Of a DNA stretch of 38,407 bases, positions 7,915 to 15,657 are shown piece after piece. The stretch is taken from assembly GCF_019649055.1 (NCBI RefSeq), contig NW_026570579.1:1-38407 (forward strand), given 5' to 3'. Each line of letters starts with the position of its first letter. Position 1 is the stretch's first letter. Below the pieces are notes generated by a model. The model was not told the DNA's origin and made no database searches. It saw nothing but the letters and a program-made list of their open reading frames with translations. A program made the translations under genes and the position numbers. The stretch comes from Paramacrobiotus metropolitanus. Taxonomy: Eukaryota > Tardigrada > Eutardigrada > Parachela > Macrobiotidae.

Positions 7915-10900
7915 CTATGACTGAGTCTGTTCTGTTGTGACTGCTGTTTTGGGTGTCTTGAGTTTTGCTGTTTTGACTGGTTTCTCCGAGTCCGCCCGTC
8001 CTTCGGTAATTCGTTCAAGGATTTCCTTATGGGCTTCATCTTCAGCGACCTCAGTTTCCTCCAGCATCTGTTGTGCCGTTAGCTTCGGTTTCTTGACTGT
8101 ACCGTACTTCCGCTTCGGCTTAGTCGGTTCGACTGCCTGGTCGGCTGCTACGACTTCCATGGTCGGCGCCGATGTACTAGGTAAGTCGACCTTCCGCTTC
8201 GTATACTTGCGCTTTGGCTTGGTCGGTTGGACTGCCGAGTCGGCTACAACGGCCTCTGTGGTCGGTGCCGACGGGTCGGTTCGCTTTACCGTCCTCTTCT
8301 TCCGAGTTGGTTTTGTTGCCGACTTCGGTTCCCCTGTTAGTTGGTTGGCTGGCTGGACCGGCGTTTCCGACTTATCATCCGACTTCTTCGGCTGCTCGGT
8401 GGTCGGCTGAGCTTTGTGCTCGTCGACTTCCTCCGAGGTTGGTGCTGGATCGGCAGCTATCACATCTTGCTTCTGAAGTTCCTTCAGTGCCGGTGTCTCG
8501 AAGTCGGTCGGAGGTTTCTTCCGAGGTCGACCTCGCTTGTTCCTCACCTTCGGTTCGGTTTTATCCGCATCGTTGGTCGGATTCGAAGGATTTTCGACGG
8601 TTTCTTCCATTTTCTTCTTCGGCTTCCGAGTAGCTTTCCCTTCTGTCGGGTCGGCTACTGGGCCGGTTGACCGAGTTGCTGGTCGACTTGTCTCGACTCG
8701 GCAATGTTTAACTCGGTCGACGGCTACCGTATCTTCACGTCCGTCTTCGCATCGGAGGAGCAAGTTGTTTGGGCCAACATAGTTGATGACCGTCCAAACT
8801 CCGTCATAGCGTTCCTTCCGAGTCGGGTCCTTGGTCGGGAATTCCACCGTTACCTTGTCCCTCGGTTTGAAGGTCGGATTCGACTTCTTCTTGTTGTAGT
8901 GCTCGGCATTCCGTTCGAATGCTTCATCAATGTTGATGCGAGCAATCTCGTGCGAGCGCTGAAGTCGTTCTTTTATCCGTCGGATATATTGTTCCTTATC
9001 CGTGAAGGTTTCCGGTGTATTCGTTCCAGCCACTATGTCCTGTGGCATGGTCATCTCTCGACCATACATCATGTAGAATGGTGAGAACTTAGTCGCGGCA
9101 TGGACGGCTCGGTTCATTCCGCAGACGACATAATCCAAGGCTCTGTGCCATCGGTGTCCGTCTTTTACATCGCAGAACTTCCTTATTCCGTCCCAAATCG
9201 TTTGCATTTGCCGTTCAACTTGTCCTTGTCCTTCCGGATGGTGGGCAGTTCCGAGCGTATGTTGGATTCCGAAGATCCGTGCGACCTTAGCGAACGTCTT
9301 CGCCGTAAAGTGAGTCCCTCTGTCCGAGTGGATGAAGGTCGGCATTCCGTACTTTAGGAGGACGTCCTTGACGAAGAACCGTTCGAATTCCCTCGCGGTA
9401 TTCGTCTTCGTTGCCCGAGCTACGGTGAATTTCGTCAGCTGGTCGGTTACCACTGCGATGTACTGGTATCCCTTCGTCTCCGTTCGAGGAAGAAAACCTT
9501 TGAAGTCCGCATAGATGCGATACCAGGCTTCACCGACTTCTGTCTTTTGAAGTTTACCCGGTGGTGGGCATCGTTGTTTGTTCGCCATGATGCACTGTCG
9601 GCATTTCTCGATGTAGGCGATGGCGTCGGTATTCATCCTATTCCAAAAATAGCGCAACTTCAACGCCTCGATCGTTTTCTCCCTACCGAAGTGGTTTCCG
9701 GTTTTTCCATCGTGGAGCGATCGAATGATTTGGTTGCGCATGAAGAGTGGTACGACGAAGCAACGTTCCAACTTTGTGTTGATCGTCTTCAGTCTGTACA
9801 GTACTCCTTGCGCCATCTGGTAATGTTCCAGATGTTTCGACTTGTGGTCGAGTTTTTCTGGATTTTCCAGTTTGTCAATGATTTTGCGTAGCTGCGGGTC
9901 TCGTAACTGCGCTTTCCGAAGTTCCAAGTTCGGTTCGGGTGGAGGTGGGAGTGTCTCCTCGACTTCCAACTCGTCGTCTTCCGCCGTGTTGACGGTCCGA
10001 ACGGTCGGTTCCGGTGTCTCCGGTGCTGGTATGTTGATGACTCGGACCTCTGTGGTACTCAAGTCATCCCAGTCGGTTATGACATTGCATCCGGGGAGAA
10101 CCGGTGGAGGGGGGATTTTTGGTGGTTCCTTCAGATCCTTCTTCCTTTTCTTTGAGGCATTTGCCTTCAGACGTCTAAGAGTCCGTATTGTGCAGACCTT
10201 GATTTCGTCCTTGAAGTCCTCGAAGTTGGGGACTTGGTCCAACTCTTCGTGTTGATCTTTGTCATCACTACGTTCGAGTGGCCATCTCGACAGGGCGTCC
10301 GCATTGTCGCAGAAAACTCCTGGCTTATACTCGATGGTTATGTCCCGTCCTTGTAAAGCCAGTGCCCATCTCGTTAGTCGAGGGTTGATGCCGGGTCGGT
10401 TTGACTCGCATCGGAGCAGGTTCTGCAATGCTCGGTGATCCGTTCTTACGGTGAATGGTCCGTGGTCGATGAAGTGCTTGAATTTCTGCACGGCCCATAC
10501 CACGGCCAAGCATTCCCATTCGGTAACTCCATAGTTGAGTTCCGGTCCACGTAGGACTCTACTGGCGTAGGCGATTGGGTGATCGTCTTGTGAGATCACC
10601 GCGCCAAGTCCGGCTCCGCTTGCGTCACATTCGATGACGGTCTTCTTCGCCAACTTCGCCAGTACAGGTGCTTCGGTTAGCGCCTTCTTAATGTCGTTGA
10701 ACTCAGCCGTGTGGGCTTCCGTCCAATCGAGCTTGATATTCTTATCCTTCCGGAGGAGCTCGTACATTTTTGAAGTTTTCTGAGCGTATCCTCGGATGAA
10801 TTTCCGGTAGTAGTTGGCCAATCCGAGGAACGACCTAAGTTGCCGTTCAGTTCTCGGGCAGCTTTGTTCTGCGATACAGGCCACTTTCTCGTCATCGGTC

Positions 10901-12552
10901 TGGACTCCGTTTTTACTAAGAACATGTCCCAGGAACAGCAGTCTGTCCGTTCCGACCTCGCATTTGGAGGGTTTGACCGTAAATCCAGCATCGCGGAGGC
11001 ATTCGAGGGTTGCTCGGAAAGCCTCAAGGAAGTCTTCGAACGTTTTGCCGAAGAAGATGATATCGTCAATGTAGGCTAACACACCCTTCTTCCGAGCTGA
11101 TGCCGTGATCTTGTCCATATGCATTTGGAAAGTTGCTGGTCCGTTGCAGACTCCAAACGGCATACGGTTAAATCGCCACATGCCTTCGGGTGTTACGAAG
11201 GTCGTGTAGTCCTTGGACTGTTCATCCATGGGAATTTGCCAAAAGCCGGACTGACAGTCTACCTTGCCGTAATACTCCATTCCGGCGCATCGGTCCAGTA
11301 GCTCGTCCGGGTTTGGTAGTGGGTAGTTGTTCTTCTTTGTGACGGCATTCAACTTAATATAGTTGATGCAGAAGCGTGTTCCTACCGTGCCGTCTCCGTT
11401 CCGTTTCGCGGCTAAGACGACGGGGAAGCTCCATGCAGCCGATGACGGTTCGATGACTCCTTGGTCGAGCATCTCTTGCACGTGTTTTTGGATGAATTCA
11501 CGTCCCTTCCAGCTTGTCCTGGTGGGGTTCATCTTAATCGGCTGTGCACCTTGGACGTCAATGGTATGTGTTACCCCTTTGACGTCTCCGTAAGGTTTCT
11601 TCGAGGTCGGAAATACGGTCCGGTAGTCCCATGCAACGGCCTTCAGTTTGGCTAGTTGCTCGTCGGTTAAGTTTTTACCGAAGTTCATGGAGTCGATGAT
11701 TCTTCGTCGCTCCTCTTGGGATTCCGCGTCTTCCTGCTCGACTTCAGCCGTGTTGACTCGTGCCTCTTCGACCTTCTGGTCGTCCGTCATCATAGTAAAT
11801 GCTTCAGCTCGACCCATCGGGGCACCTTTGCGTAAGGTTACCTCTCGATGAGTGTGGTTTGCTACCATGACGGTGAATCGCTTCCCGTCATGCTTGGTTA
11901 CGCCGTCCATGAATTCGACTCCGTCTCGTTTGGGGTCAGATTCGCCGAGGTACATCAGTTTTTGGTCCTTGGATACCGGTACGTCCAGGACGACTTCTAC
12001 CATTGTTACGGCTCGAGGAATGAGTTTGACCTTCCGTTGAGATCGGACTCCTGTTGCCTCGAAAACTTCGAACTGGGGTTTTGGCTTCACTTCCCGAGTT
12101 GGGGGCCAAGTCTTCGCCACTCTGTGTGGGAGTTCCCATTCGACGAATTCGTTATTAATTTCCGGTTCATAGACATCGGCATATTGCATATGTCCGAGTC
12201 GAACACCTTTCTTCAGCACCTTTGTTTGGTGGGTCGTGTTCTGAATGTTTATCCAGGCCGTGTCGTTCGTCGGTCGGATGTCGATCTTGGCTTCGATTGG
12301 CCGGATAGGTCGGACTACCCGTTGTAGGGTAGAGAAGTAAATTGGCCTTCTCGGGTCCATCGGTTTGGCCGTCCGTACCTTGATCGAGCATGTCGACCAT
12401 GGTGGGAGAGAGACTCGTTCGCTGTTGAAGACGACTTGTCGGTCTAGCGCTTTCGTCTCTACGTTGGGATCCAGCTTTAGGTGGTGGACTTCTGGGCATT
12501 TGTTGTCCAGGTCCAACTCTTCAATCATCGTTACTTTGGCAACTCGTGCCAT
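7915..12552 (-). CDS. pol: Pol: connector x2, reverse transcriptase, RNase H, integrase, 1545 aa
   Basis: Copies element RNA into DNA and integrates it. Residues 47-124 and 174-251 are two copies of the beta-rich connector normally present once between protease and RT, each ending in a KKG/RKG-x-x-(L/M)G turn. RT has YIDD at 494-497, MPFG and FLGLANYYRKF. RNase H carboxylates are Asp643 (ECDAS), Glu680 and Asp705 (TDH). Integrase has His947/His954/Cys984/Cys987 zinc ligands and Asp1016, Asp1077, Glu1113 (DD35E), followed by a GPY/F module near 1245-1280. The C-terminal 250 residues are Lys/Pro-rich, with an AT-hook-like RGRP near 1336 and two KPKRKY repeats. All catalytic residues are present, so the protein looks active. 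Confidence 0.95.
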   Translation of the reverse strand: MARVAKVTMIEELDLDNKCPEVHHLKLDPNVETKALDRQVVFNSERVSLPPWSTCSIKVRTAKPMDPRRPIYFSTLQRVVRPIRPIEAKIDIRPTNDTAWINIQNTTHQTKVLKKGVRLGHMQYADVYEPEINNEFVEWELPHRVAKTWPPTREVKPKPQFEVFEATGVRSQRKVKLIPRAVTMVEVVLDVPVSKDQKLMYLGESDPKRDGVEFMDGVTKHDGKRFTVMVANHTHREVTLRKGAPMGRAEAFTMMTDDQKVEEARVNTAEVEQEDAESQEERRRIIDSMNFGKNLTDEQLAKLKAVAWDYRTVFPTSKKPYGDVKGVTHTIDVQGAQPIKMNPTRTSWKGREFIQKHVQEMLDQGVIEPSSAAWSFPVVLAAKRNGDGTVGTRFCINYIKLNAVTKKNNYPLPNPDELLDRCAGMEYYGKVDCQSGFWQIPMDEQSKDYTTFVTPEGMWRFNRMPFGVCNGPATFQMHMDKITASARKKGVLAYIDDIIFFGKTFEDFLEAFRATLECLRDAGFTVKPSKCEVGTDRLLFLGHVLSKNGVQTDDEKVACIAEQSCPRTERQLRSFLGLANYYRKFIRGYAQKTSKMYELLRKDKNIKLDWTEAHTAEFNDIKKALTEAPVLAKLAKKTVIECDASGAGLGAVISQDDHPIAYASRVLRGPELNYGVTEWECLAVVWAVQKFKHFIDHGPFTVRTDHRALQNLLRCESNRPGINPRLTRWALALQGRDITIEYKPGVFCDNADALSRWPLERSDDKDQHEELDQVPNFEDFKDEIKVCTIRTLRRLKANASKKRKKDLKEPPKIPPPPVLPGCNVITDWDDLSTTEVRVINIPAPETPEPTVRTVNTAEDDELEVEETLPPPPEPNLELRKAQLRDPQLRKIIDKLENPEKLDHKSKHLEHYQMAQGVLYRLKTINTKLERCFVVPLFMRNQIIRSLHDGKTGNHFGREKTIEALKLRYFWNRMNTDAIAYIEKCRQCIMANKQRCPPPGKLQKTEVGEAWYRIYADFKGFLPRTETKGYQYIAVVTDQLTKFTVARATKTNTAREFERFFVKDVLLKYGMPTFIHSDRGTHFTAKTFAKVARIFGIQHTLGTAHHPEGQGQVERQMQTIWDGIRKFCDVKDGHRWHRALDYVVCGMNRAVHAATKFSPFYMMYGREMTMPQDIVAGTNTPETFTDKEQYIRRIKERLQRSHEIARINIDEAFERNAEHYNKKKSNPTFKPRDKVTVEFPTKDPTRKERYDGVWTVINYVGPNNLLLRCEDGREDTVAVDRVKHCRVETSRPATRSTGPVADPTEGKATRKPKKKMEETVENPSNPTNDADKTEPKVRNKRGRPRKKPPTDFETPALKELQKQDVIAADPAPTSEEVDEHKAQPTTEQPKKSDDKSETPVQPANQLTGEPKSATKPTRKKRTVKRTDPSAPTTEAVVADSAVQPTKPKRKYTKRKVDLPSTSAPTMEVVAADQAVEPTKPKRKYGTVKKPKLTAQQMLEETEVAEDEAHKEILERITEGRADSEKPVKTAKLKTPKTAVTTEQTQS

Positions 12553-13269
12553 TCATGTGTTGAAGTGCTCCGACTTCTGTTGGTCGGTTAGGTTAGCCAA
12601 GGTCGGTTGTTCGGTTGACAACTGCTGGACGACTATGGTTGGAGGTCGGAAATCGTCTTCCTCCGGTTTACCTCCTCCGAATTCCCACAAAGCCTTAAGT
12701 TGGTCGAGTTCCTCCTGTTGTTCGGAATCGACTGGCTTGGGTTGTTTGGTTTGTTCCGGTTGCTCGACTATAAATTCTGTGTGAACTATAGTCCGCAATG
12801 CCGTGGTTAGTCGGACATCGTAGGTCGGTTCTTCGTCCTCCGATGACGAATCATCCGAGTCGTTTATGCTCGGTTTGTCCGTCTTACAGTGTCGGACTGA
12901 CAGATCGAATTCTTCGTCGTCTTCCTCCTCGGATTCTTCCGAAGGTCGGTTATCGGAGTCTGTGTCCGCCGAATCACTCGTACTCTGTATATCCGAGTCG
13001 TCCGACTGGTAATCTTCGTTTTCGACGGTTGTTCCGTCTTCCTGTCCAACTTGCGGTATATTGCCGACTTCGACCTGTGTGGTCGTTTCGACTTGGTCGA
13101 CTTGCTCCGTCGGTTGGGTAGGTCGACTTGCTCCGTCCTGGTTCTCAAGGTCGGTTGGTTGTGAGCCTATGTCGCTCAACCATTGAATGCGCGTCTGTTG
13201 GGGCTTCCGAAAGCGGTCTACCTTCCGTTCCTGTTGCGGAGGTGACGGTGACGACGGTCCGTCGTCCGA
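12553..13269 (-). CDS. Acidic linker ORF between protease and pol, no ATG
   Basis: About 238 codons in the same frame as the protease and pol. There is no methionine codon anywhere, so normal initiation is not possible; readthrough of the upstream TAG is the simplest route. Composition is extremely acidic (long D/E/S runs near the middle) and the N-terminal part is Pro/Thr/Gln-rich with a TTTQVE motif. The ORF ends with TGA directly followed by the pol ATG (TGAATG). Function unknown; it could be a spacer, a nucleic-acid mimic or an interaction tail. Confidence 0.65.
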   Translation of the reverse strand, partial: SDDGPSSPSPPQQERKVDRFRKPQQTRIQWLSDIGSQPTDLENQDGASRPTQPTEQVDQVETTTQVEVGNIPQVGQEDGTTVENEDYQSDDSDIQSTSDSADTDSDNRPSEESEEEDDEEFDLSVRHCKTDKPSINDSDDSSSEDEEPTYDVRLTTALRTIVHTEFIVEQPEQTKQPKPVDSEQQEELDQLKALWEFGGGKPEEDDFRPPTIVVQQLSTEQPTLANLTDQQKSEHFNT

Positions 13270-13272
13270 CTA
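13250..13272 (-). promoter_or_regulatory. TAG stop with immediate hairpin (readthrough candidate)
   Basis: The protease ORF ends in TAG (13,272-13,270). Three bases later GACGACGG-A-CCGTCGTC (13,266-13,250) can form a stem of at least 6 bp. The frame continues open for 238 codons after the TAG without any ATG. Confidence 0.6.
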
Positions 13273-14724
13273 AGTTAAGTCGTGATGAGCCTTTATGGCC
13301 CGTACCACTCCGTCAATGTTGTGCTTACAGATGGTACACTGATAAGGTTTATCAGTTTCCTCCAGGATTACGTCGTCCTGGGGTTTCGCCGGGCTACTCA
13401 CGAATTGCACTGTGGTCGGAGTATGCTCCTCAATTGGCGGCAATGGGTCGGGAACATGTCGCGTTATAGCGGTGTCTTCGCCATACCGTTGCCAGAATGC
13501 GGTCGTTGACGATTCTCCGTGCAACTGAACTCGCTGCATATAGGCAAAAAGTTGAAAGCCTAGTTCTTGGCAGGGCATTTCCAAAGGCCGTGGGACGGGA
13601 AGTCCGTATTCCATATACTGTCGATGGATCGGAATTCGTTCATCTTCCCATTCCCATGCTTCGTCCTCTATGTCATTCATGAGGGCGATTACAGGTTCAC
13701 ACATTTGTTGTGCGTCCCGTATTTGCTCGTAAGTTACCGCTCCATTCTGTCGCAGAGTGGTCACCATCTCTAACGTCCGTTGGTCGAGAAAGTGTCGAGC
13801 TCCCGAGAACCAAGTTCGGTACTTTTGTCGTACTCGTTCTAGGTTCTGGGCATCCGCCTCAGCGGGTGCCTCTGGTATCGGGATAGACTTCAGTACCGTC
13901 CTTGCCATTCGTAGTGTACCGTTGCGTATCCGTTTCTGATAGTGCTCTATCACGTTGTGGAGTGCTAGTTCCTCCAACAGAGTGCGGTTCGTATCCCGGC
14001 AATCGCGGCAGATTTTACGTGTGGAGTTCGCCGGGTGATCAAGCCGACTAATCCGAGCTTCGTTTCCTACCGTGTCCGATGCCTCTGGTATCGGGATAGA
14101 CTGCACTACCATCTTTCCTTCCGGTTGTTCCGGAATTGGAATTGGTGTAAGAATAAAAGTGAACTTCGAATGCAGGTAGTCGCATCCGAGTAGCACTGGG
14201 ATATCCGCTTCGGTCGGCTGGACATGGAATGTGTGATGGCTAGTAAAGCCCTGCATTGTTACAGGTGCTGTACAGCAGTGTGACACTACAAAGGCGACTT
14301 GTCCGCCCACTCCAAGTATTTTGGTGTAATGTCCGAGGGGTTGCATCGTTAAACCGTTCCTCTCGCAAAACCGTTGTTCGATGAGCGAAGTCTCCGCTCC
14401 GGTATCTAACATCGCCATTGTGGGCGTGGATCCGACTTGGATTTCGTGTGTCCAAGCTCGAACTGTTTTCGGTTTCTTATGTGTTCCCTTCTCAAAAGTT
14501 ACTTCCCGTATCGTTGGTTTGATGGGAATTAGTGACACCGGTCCGTGGTCGGCTGGCTGTTGAGTTGAACTCTGTGTGAGTTCGACTCCGAGTTCGCCCG
14601 CTTCCTGTACCTCAGGTCGGTTAGCTACTCCGTCCTCCGGTAATTTGGCGGTTCGGAACCGTTGTGCCTGTGCCAGTATCCGTTCCTCTATTGAGGTGTC
14701 TGTTGGCCTCAATTTCGACCACAT
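13270..14724 (-). CDS. Retroelement aspartic protease with zinc-finger-like tail, 484 aa
   Basis: Processes the Gag-Pol polyprotein. The catalytic motif LDTGAE has Asp107-Thr108-Gly109, and the second conserved block VLLGCDYL follows about 80 residues later, as in Ty3/Gypsy proteases. The frame is open upstream to 14,763, just after the TGA of ORF2, so the true N-terminus may be a readthrough product rather than Met at 14,724. Beyond the protease core are about 280 extra residues with two Cys/His clusters (near residue 240, CRDC with two His; near 462, CTIC with His-His), possibly degenerate C2H2 fingers. The SIPIPEA motif appears twice, 71 codons apart. The ORF ends in TAG, followed by a hairpin. 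Confidence 0.85.
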   Translation of the reverse strand: MWSKLRPTDTSIEERILAQAQRFRTAKLPEDGVANRPEVQEAGELGVELTQSSTQQPADHGPVSLIPIKPTIREVTFEKGTHKKPKTVRAWTHEIQVGSTPTMAMLDTGAETSLIEQRFCERNGLTMQPLGHYTKILGVGGQVAFVVSHCCTAPVTMQGFTSHHTFHVQPTEADIPVLLGCDYLHSKFTFILTPIPIPEQPEGKMVVQSIPIPEASDTVGNEARISRLDHPANSTRKICRDCRDTNRTLLEELALHNVIEHYQKRIRNGTLRMARTVLKSIPIPEAPAEADAQNLERVRQKYRTWFSGARHFLDQRTLEMVTTLRQNGAVTYEQIRDAQQMCEPVIALMNDIEDEAWEWEDERIPIHRQYMEYGLPVPRPLEMPCQELGFQLFAYMQRVQLHGESSTTAFWQRYGEDTAITRHVPDPLPPIEEHTPTTVQFVSSPAKPQDDVILEETDKPYQCTICKHNIDGVVRAIKAHHDLT

Positions 14725-14763
14725 ATAGTCGAGGTTCAGGAATGTTCGAGAACTGGCTATCGT

Positions 14764-15639
14764 TCAAGCTGGTCGCTCTTTTGGCTGGAAGAGGTCCGCT
14801 TCTCCCGGCCGAGAGTAAACGGGTACCTGTGCTTCCAATGGGACCGTTTCCCATTCTTCGACTTCTCCTTCCGATTCTTCGGTGAGGTCGATGGCTGCCA
14901 TTGTCGCAGCGTATCTATCCGTTGCGCTTACGGATGATACATTGGGGTAATTTCTGTTGCCCCTGTGCGTGAATCGGCGTCCCGGTCCTCCGCGTCTTGG
15001 GCATCGTCTGGCCTGCTCGGTTGAGTTTATCCTCACCGGCAATCCGGTCCAACTTCCGTGGCCGGGCCGTACTACGTCACTTTGTGTGACGGACGGCGCA
15101 GTCGCTTTGTTCGCACTGCTTAGGTCGGGCAATTTCTGCGTTCCGACCTCCGACGTTCCAGCTTCGAATCGAGGGGCTGGGTCGGTCGCCTCGAGTGCTT
15201 GTTGCATCCCGGGCCACGCTTCGACGGTGCCATTGTTGGCGTACACGCCGAACTGAGCGGCTAACTTCCGAGCCGTCTCTGCCTCCTTTGTGGAGGCCGA
15301 TATCGCTTTTGCGAAGTCATCTATTGAACTATTTCGGCCGGGCATTTCTTGCGTTCCGGTCCGGATCTCGATTTCACCATTGTTGATGGAAATTCCGAGT
15401 TCGGCTGCCTTAATTCGGGCAGCTCCTGCCTCCTTTGTAGAGGCGGACAGTGCCGTGAGAAGTTCGTCTTCCGTGCAACTGATCCAATCCAGTCCTAATG
15501 TGTTTAGGACTGTTACGATCCGTTGTTGTAACGGATCTAAGTTCGGCTCGTTCCGGGAAGTTAGCGGCTGATTAGTGGGGTTATCCTTGTCCGGTGGTTC
15601 GGTCGGATGTTGGAGGTCGAATGAGTCACCGGAGCTCAT
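14764..15639 (-). CDS. ORF2, first domain of the frameshift product, 291 aa
   Basis: Reached by -1 frameshift from gag, or by reinitiation at the overlapping ATGA. No family recognised. It has an internal duplication of about 33 residues (about 62-95 and 111-143), both copies sharing SASTKEA and an NNG turn. A basic RRGG/HRGN-rich stretch lies near residues 210-230 and an acidic patch near 250. It ends in TGA at 14,766-14,764. The next 13 codons stay open in the same frame into the protease ORF, so readthrough would fuse ORF2 to the protease. Confidence 0.7.
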   Translation of the reverse strand: MSSGDSFDLQHPTEPPDKDNPTNQPLTSRNEPNLDPLQQRIVTVLNTLGLDWISCTEDELLTALSASTKEAGAARIKAAELGISINNGEIEIRTGTQEMPGRNSSIDDFAKAISASTKEAETARKLAAQFGVYANNGTVEAWPGMQQALEATDPAPRFEAGTSEVGTQKLPDLSSANKATAPSVTQSDVVRPGHGSWTGLPVRINSTEQARRCPRRGGPGRRFTHRGNRNYPNVSSVSATDRYAATMAAIDLTEESEGEVEEWETVPLEAQVPVYSRPGEADLFQPKERPA

Positions 15640-15657
15640 CGACCTTGGGCGTTTCCC
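15590..15657 (-). promoter_or_regulatory. -1 ribosomal frameshift signal at the gag/ORF2 junction
   Basis: In the gag frame the heptamer G GGA AAC (15,657-15,651) is a canonical X XXY YYZ slippery site, the same heptamer known from simian type D retrovirus gag-pro. A 5-base spacer follows, then an 11-bp stem with one bulged T (5' arm 15,645-15,635; 3' arm 15,625-15,614) and a 9-base loop. Seven loop bases (TCCGGTG, 15,633-15,627) are complementary to CACCGGA at 15,596-15,590, which would form an H-type pseudoknot. A -1 slip enters exactly the ORF2 frame, which is open for only nine codons upstream of its ATG. Not tested experimentally. Confidence 0.8.

Noticed and set aside
7915-12552. Envelope gene after pol, making this an endogenous retrovirus
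   Set aside because: None of the accessory segments shows a signal peptide or membrane anchor; they are helical and low-complexity.
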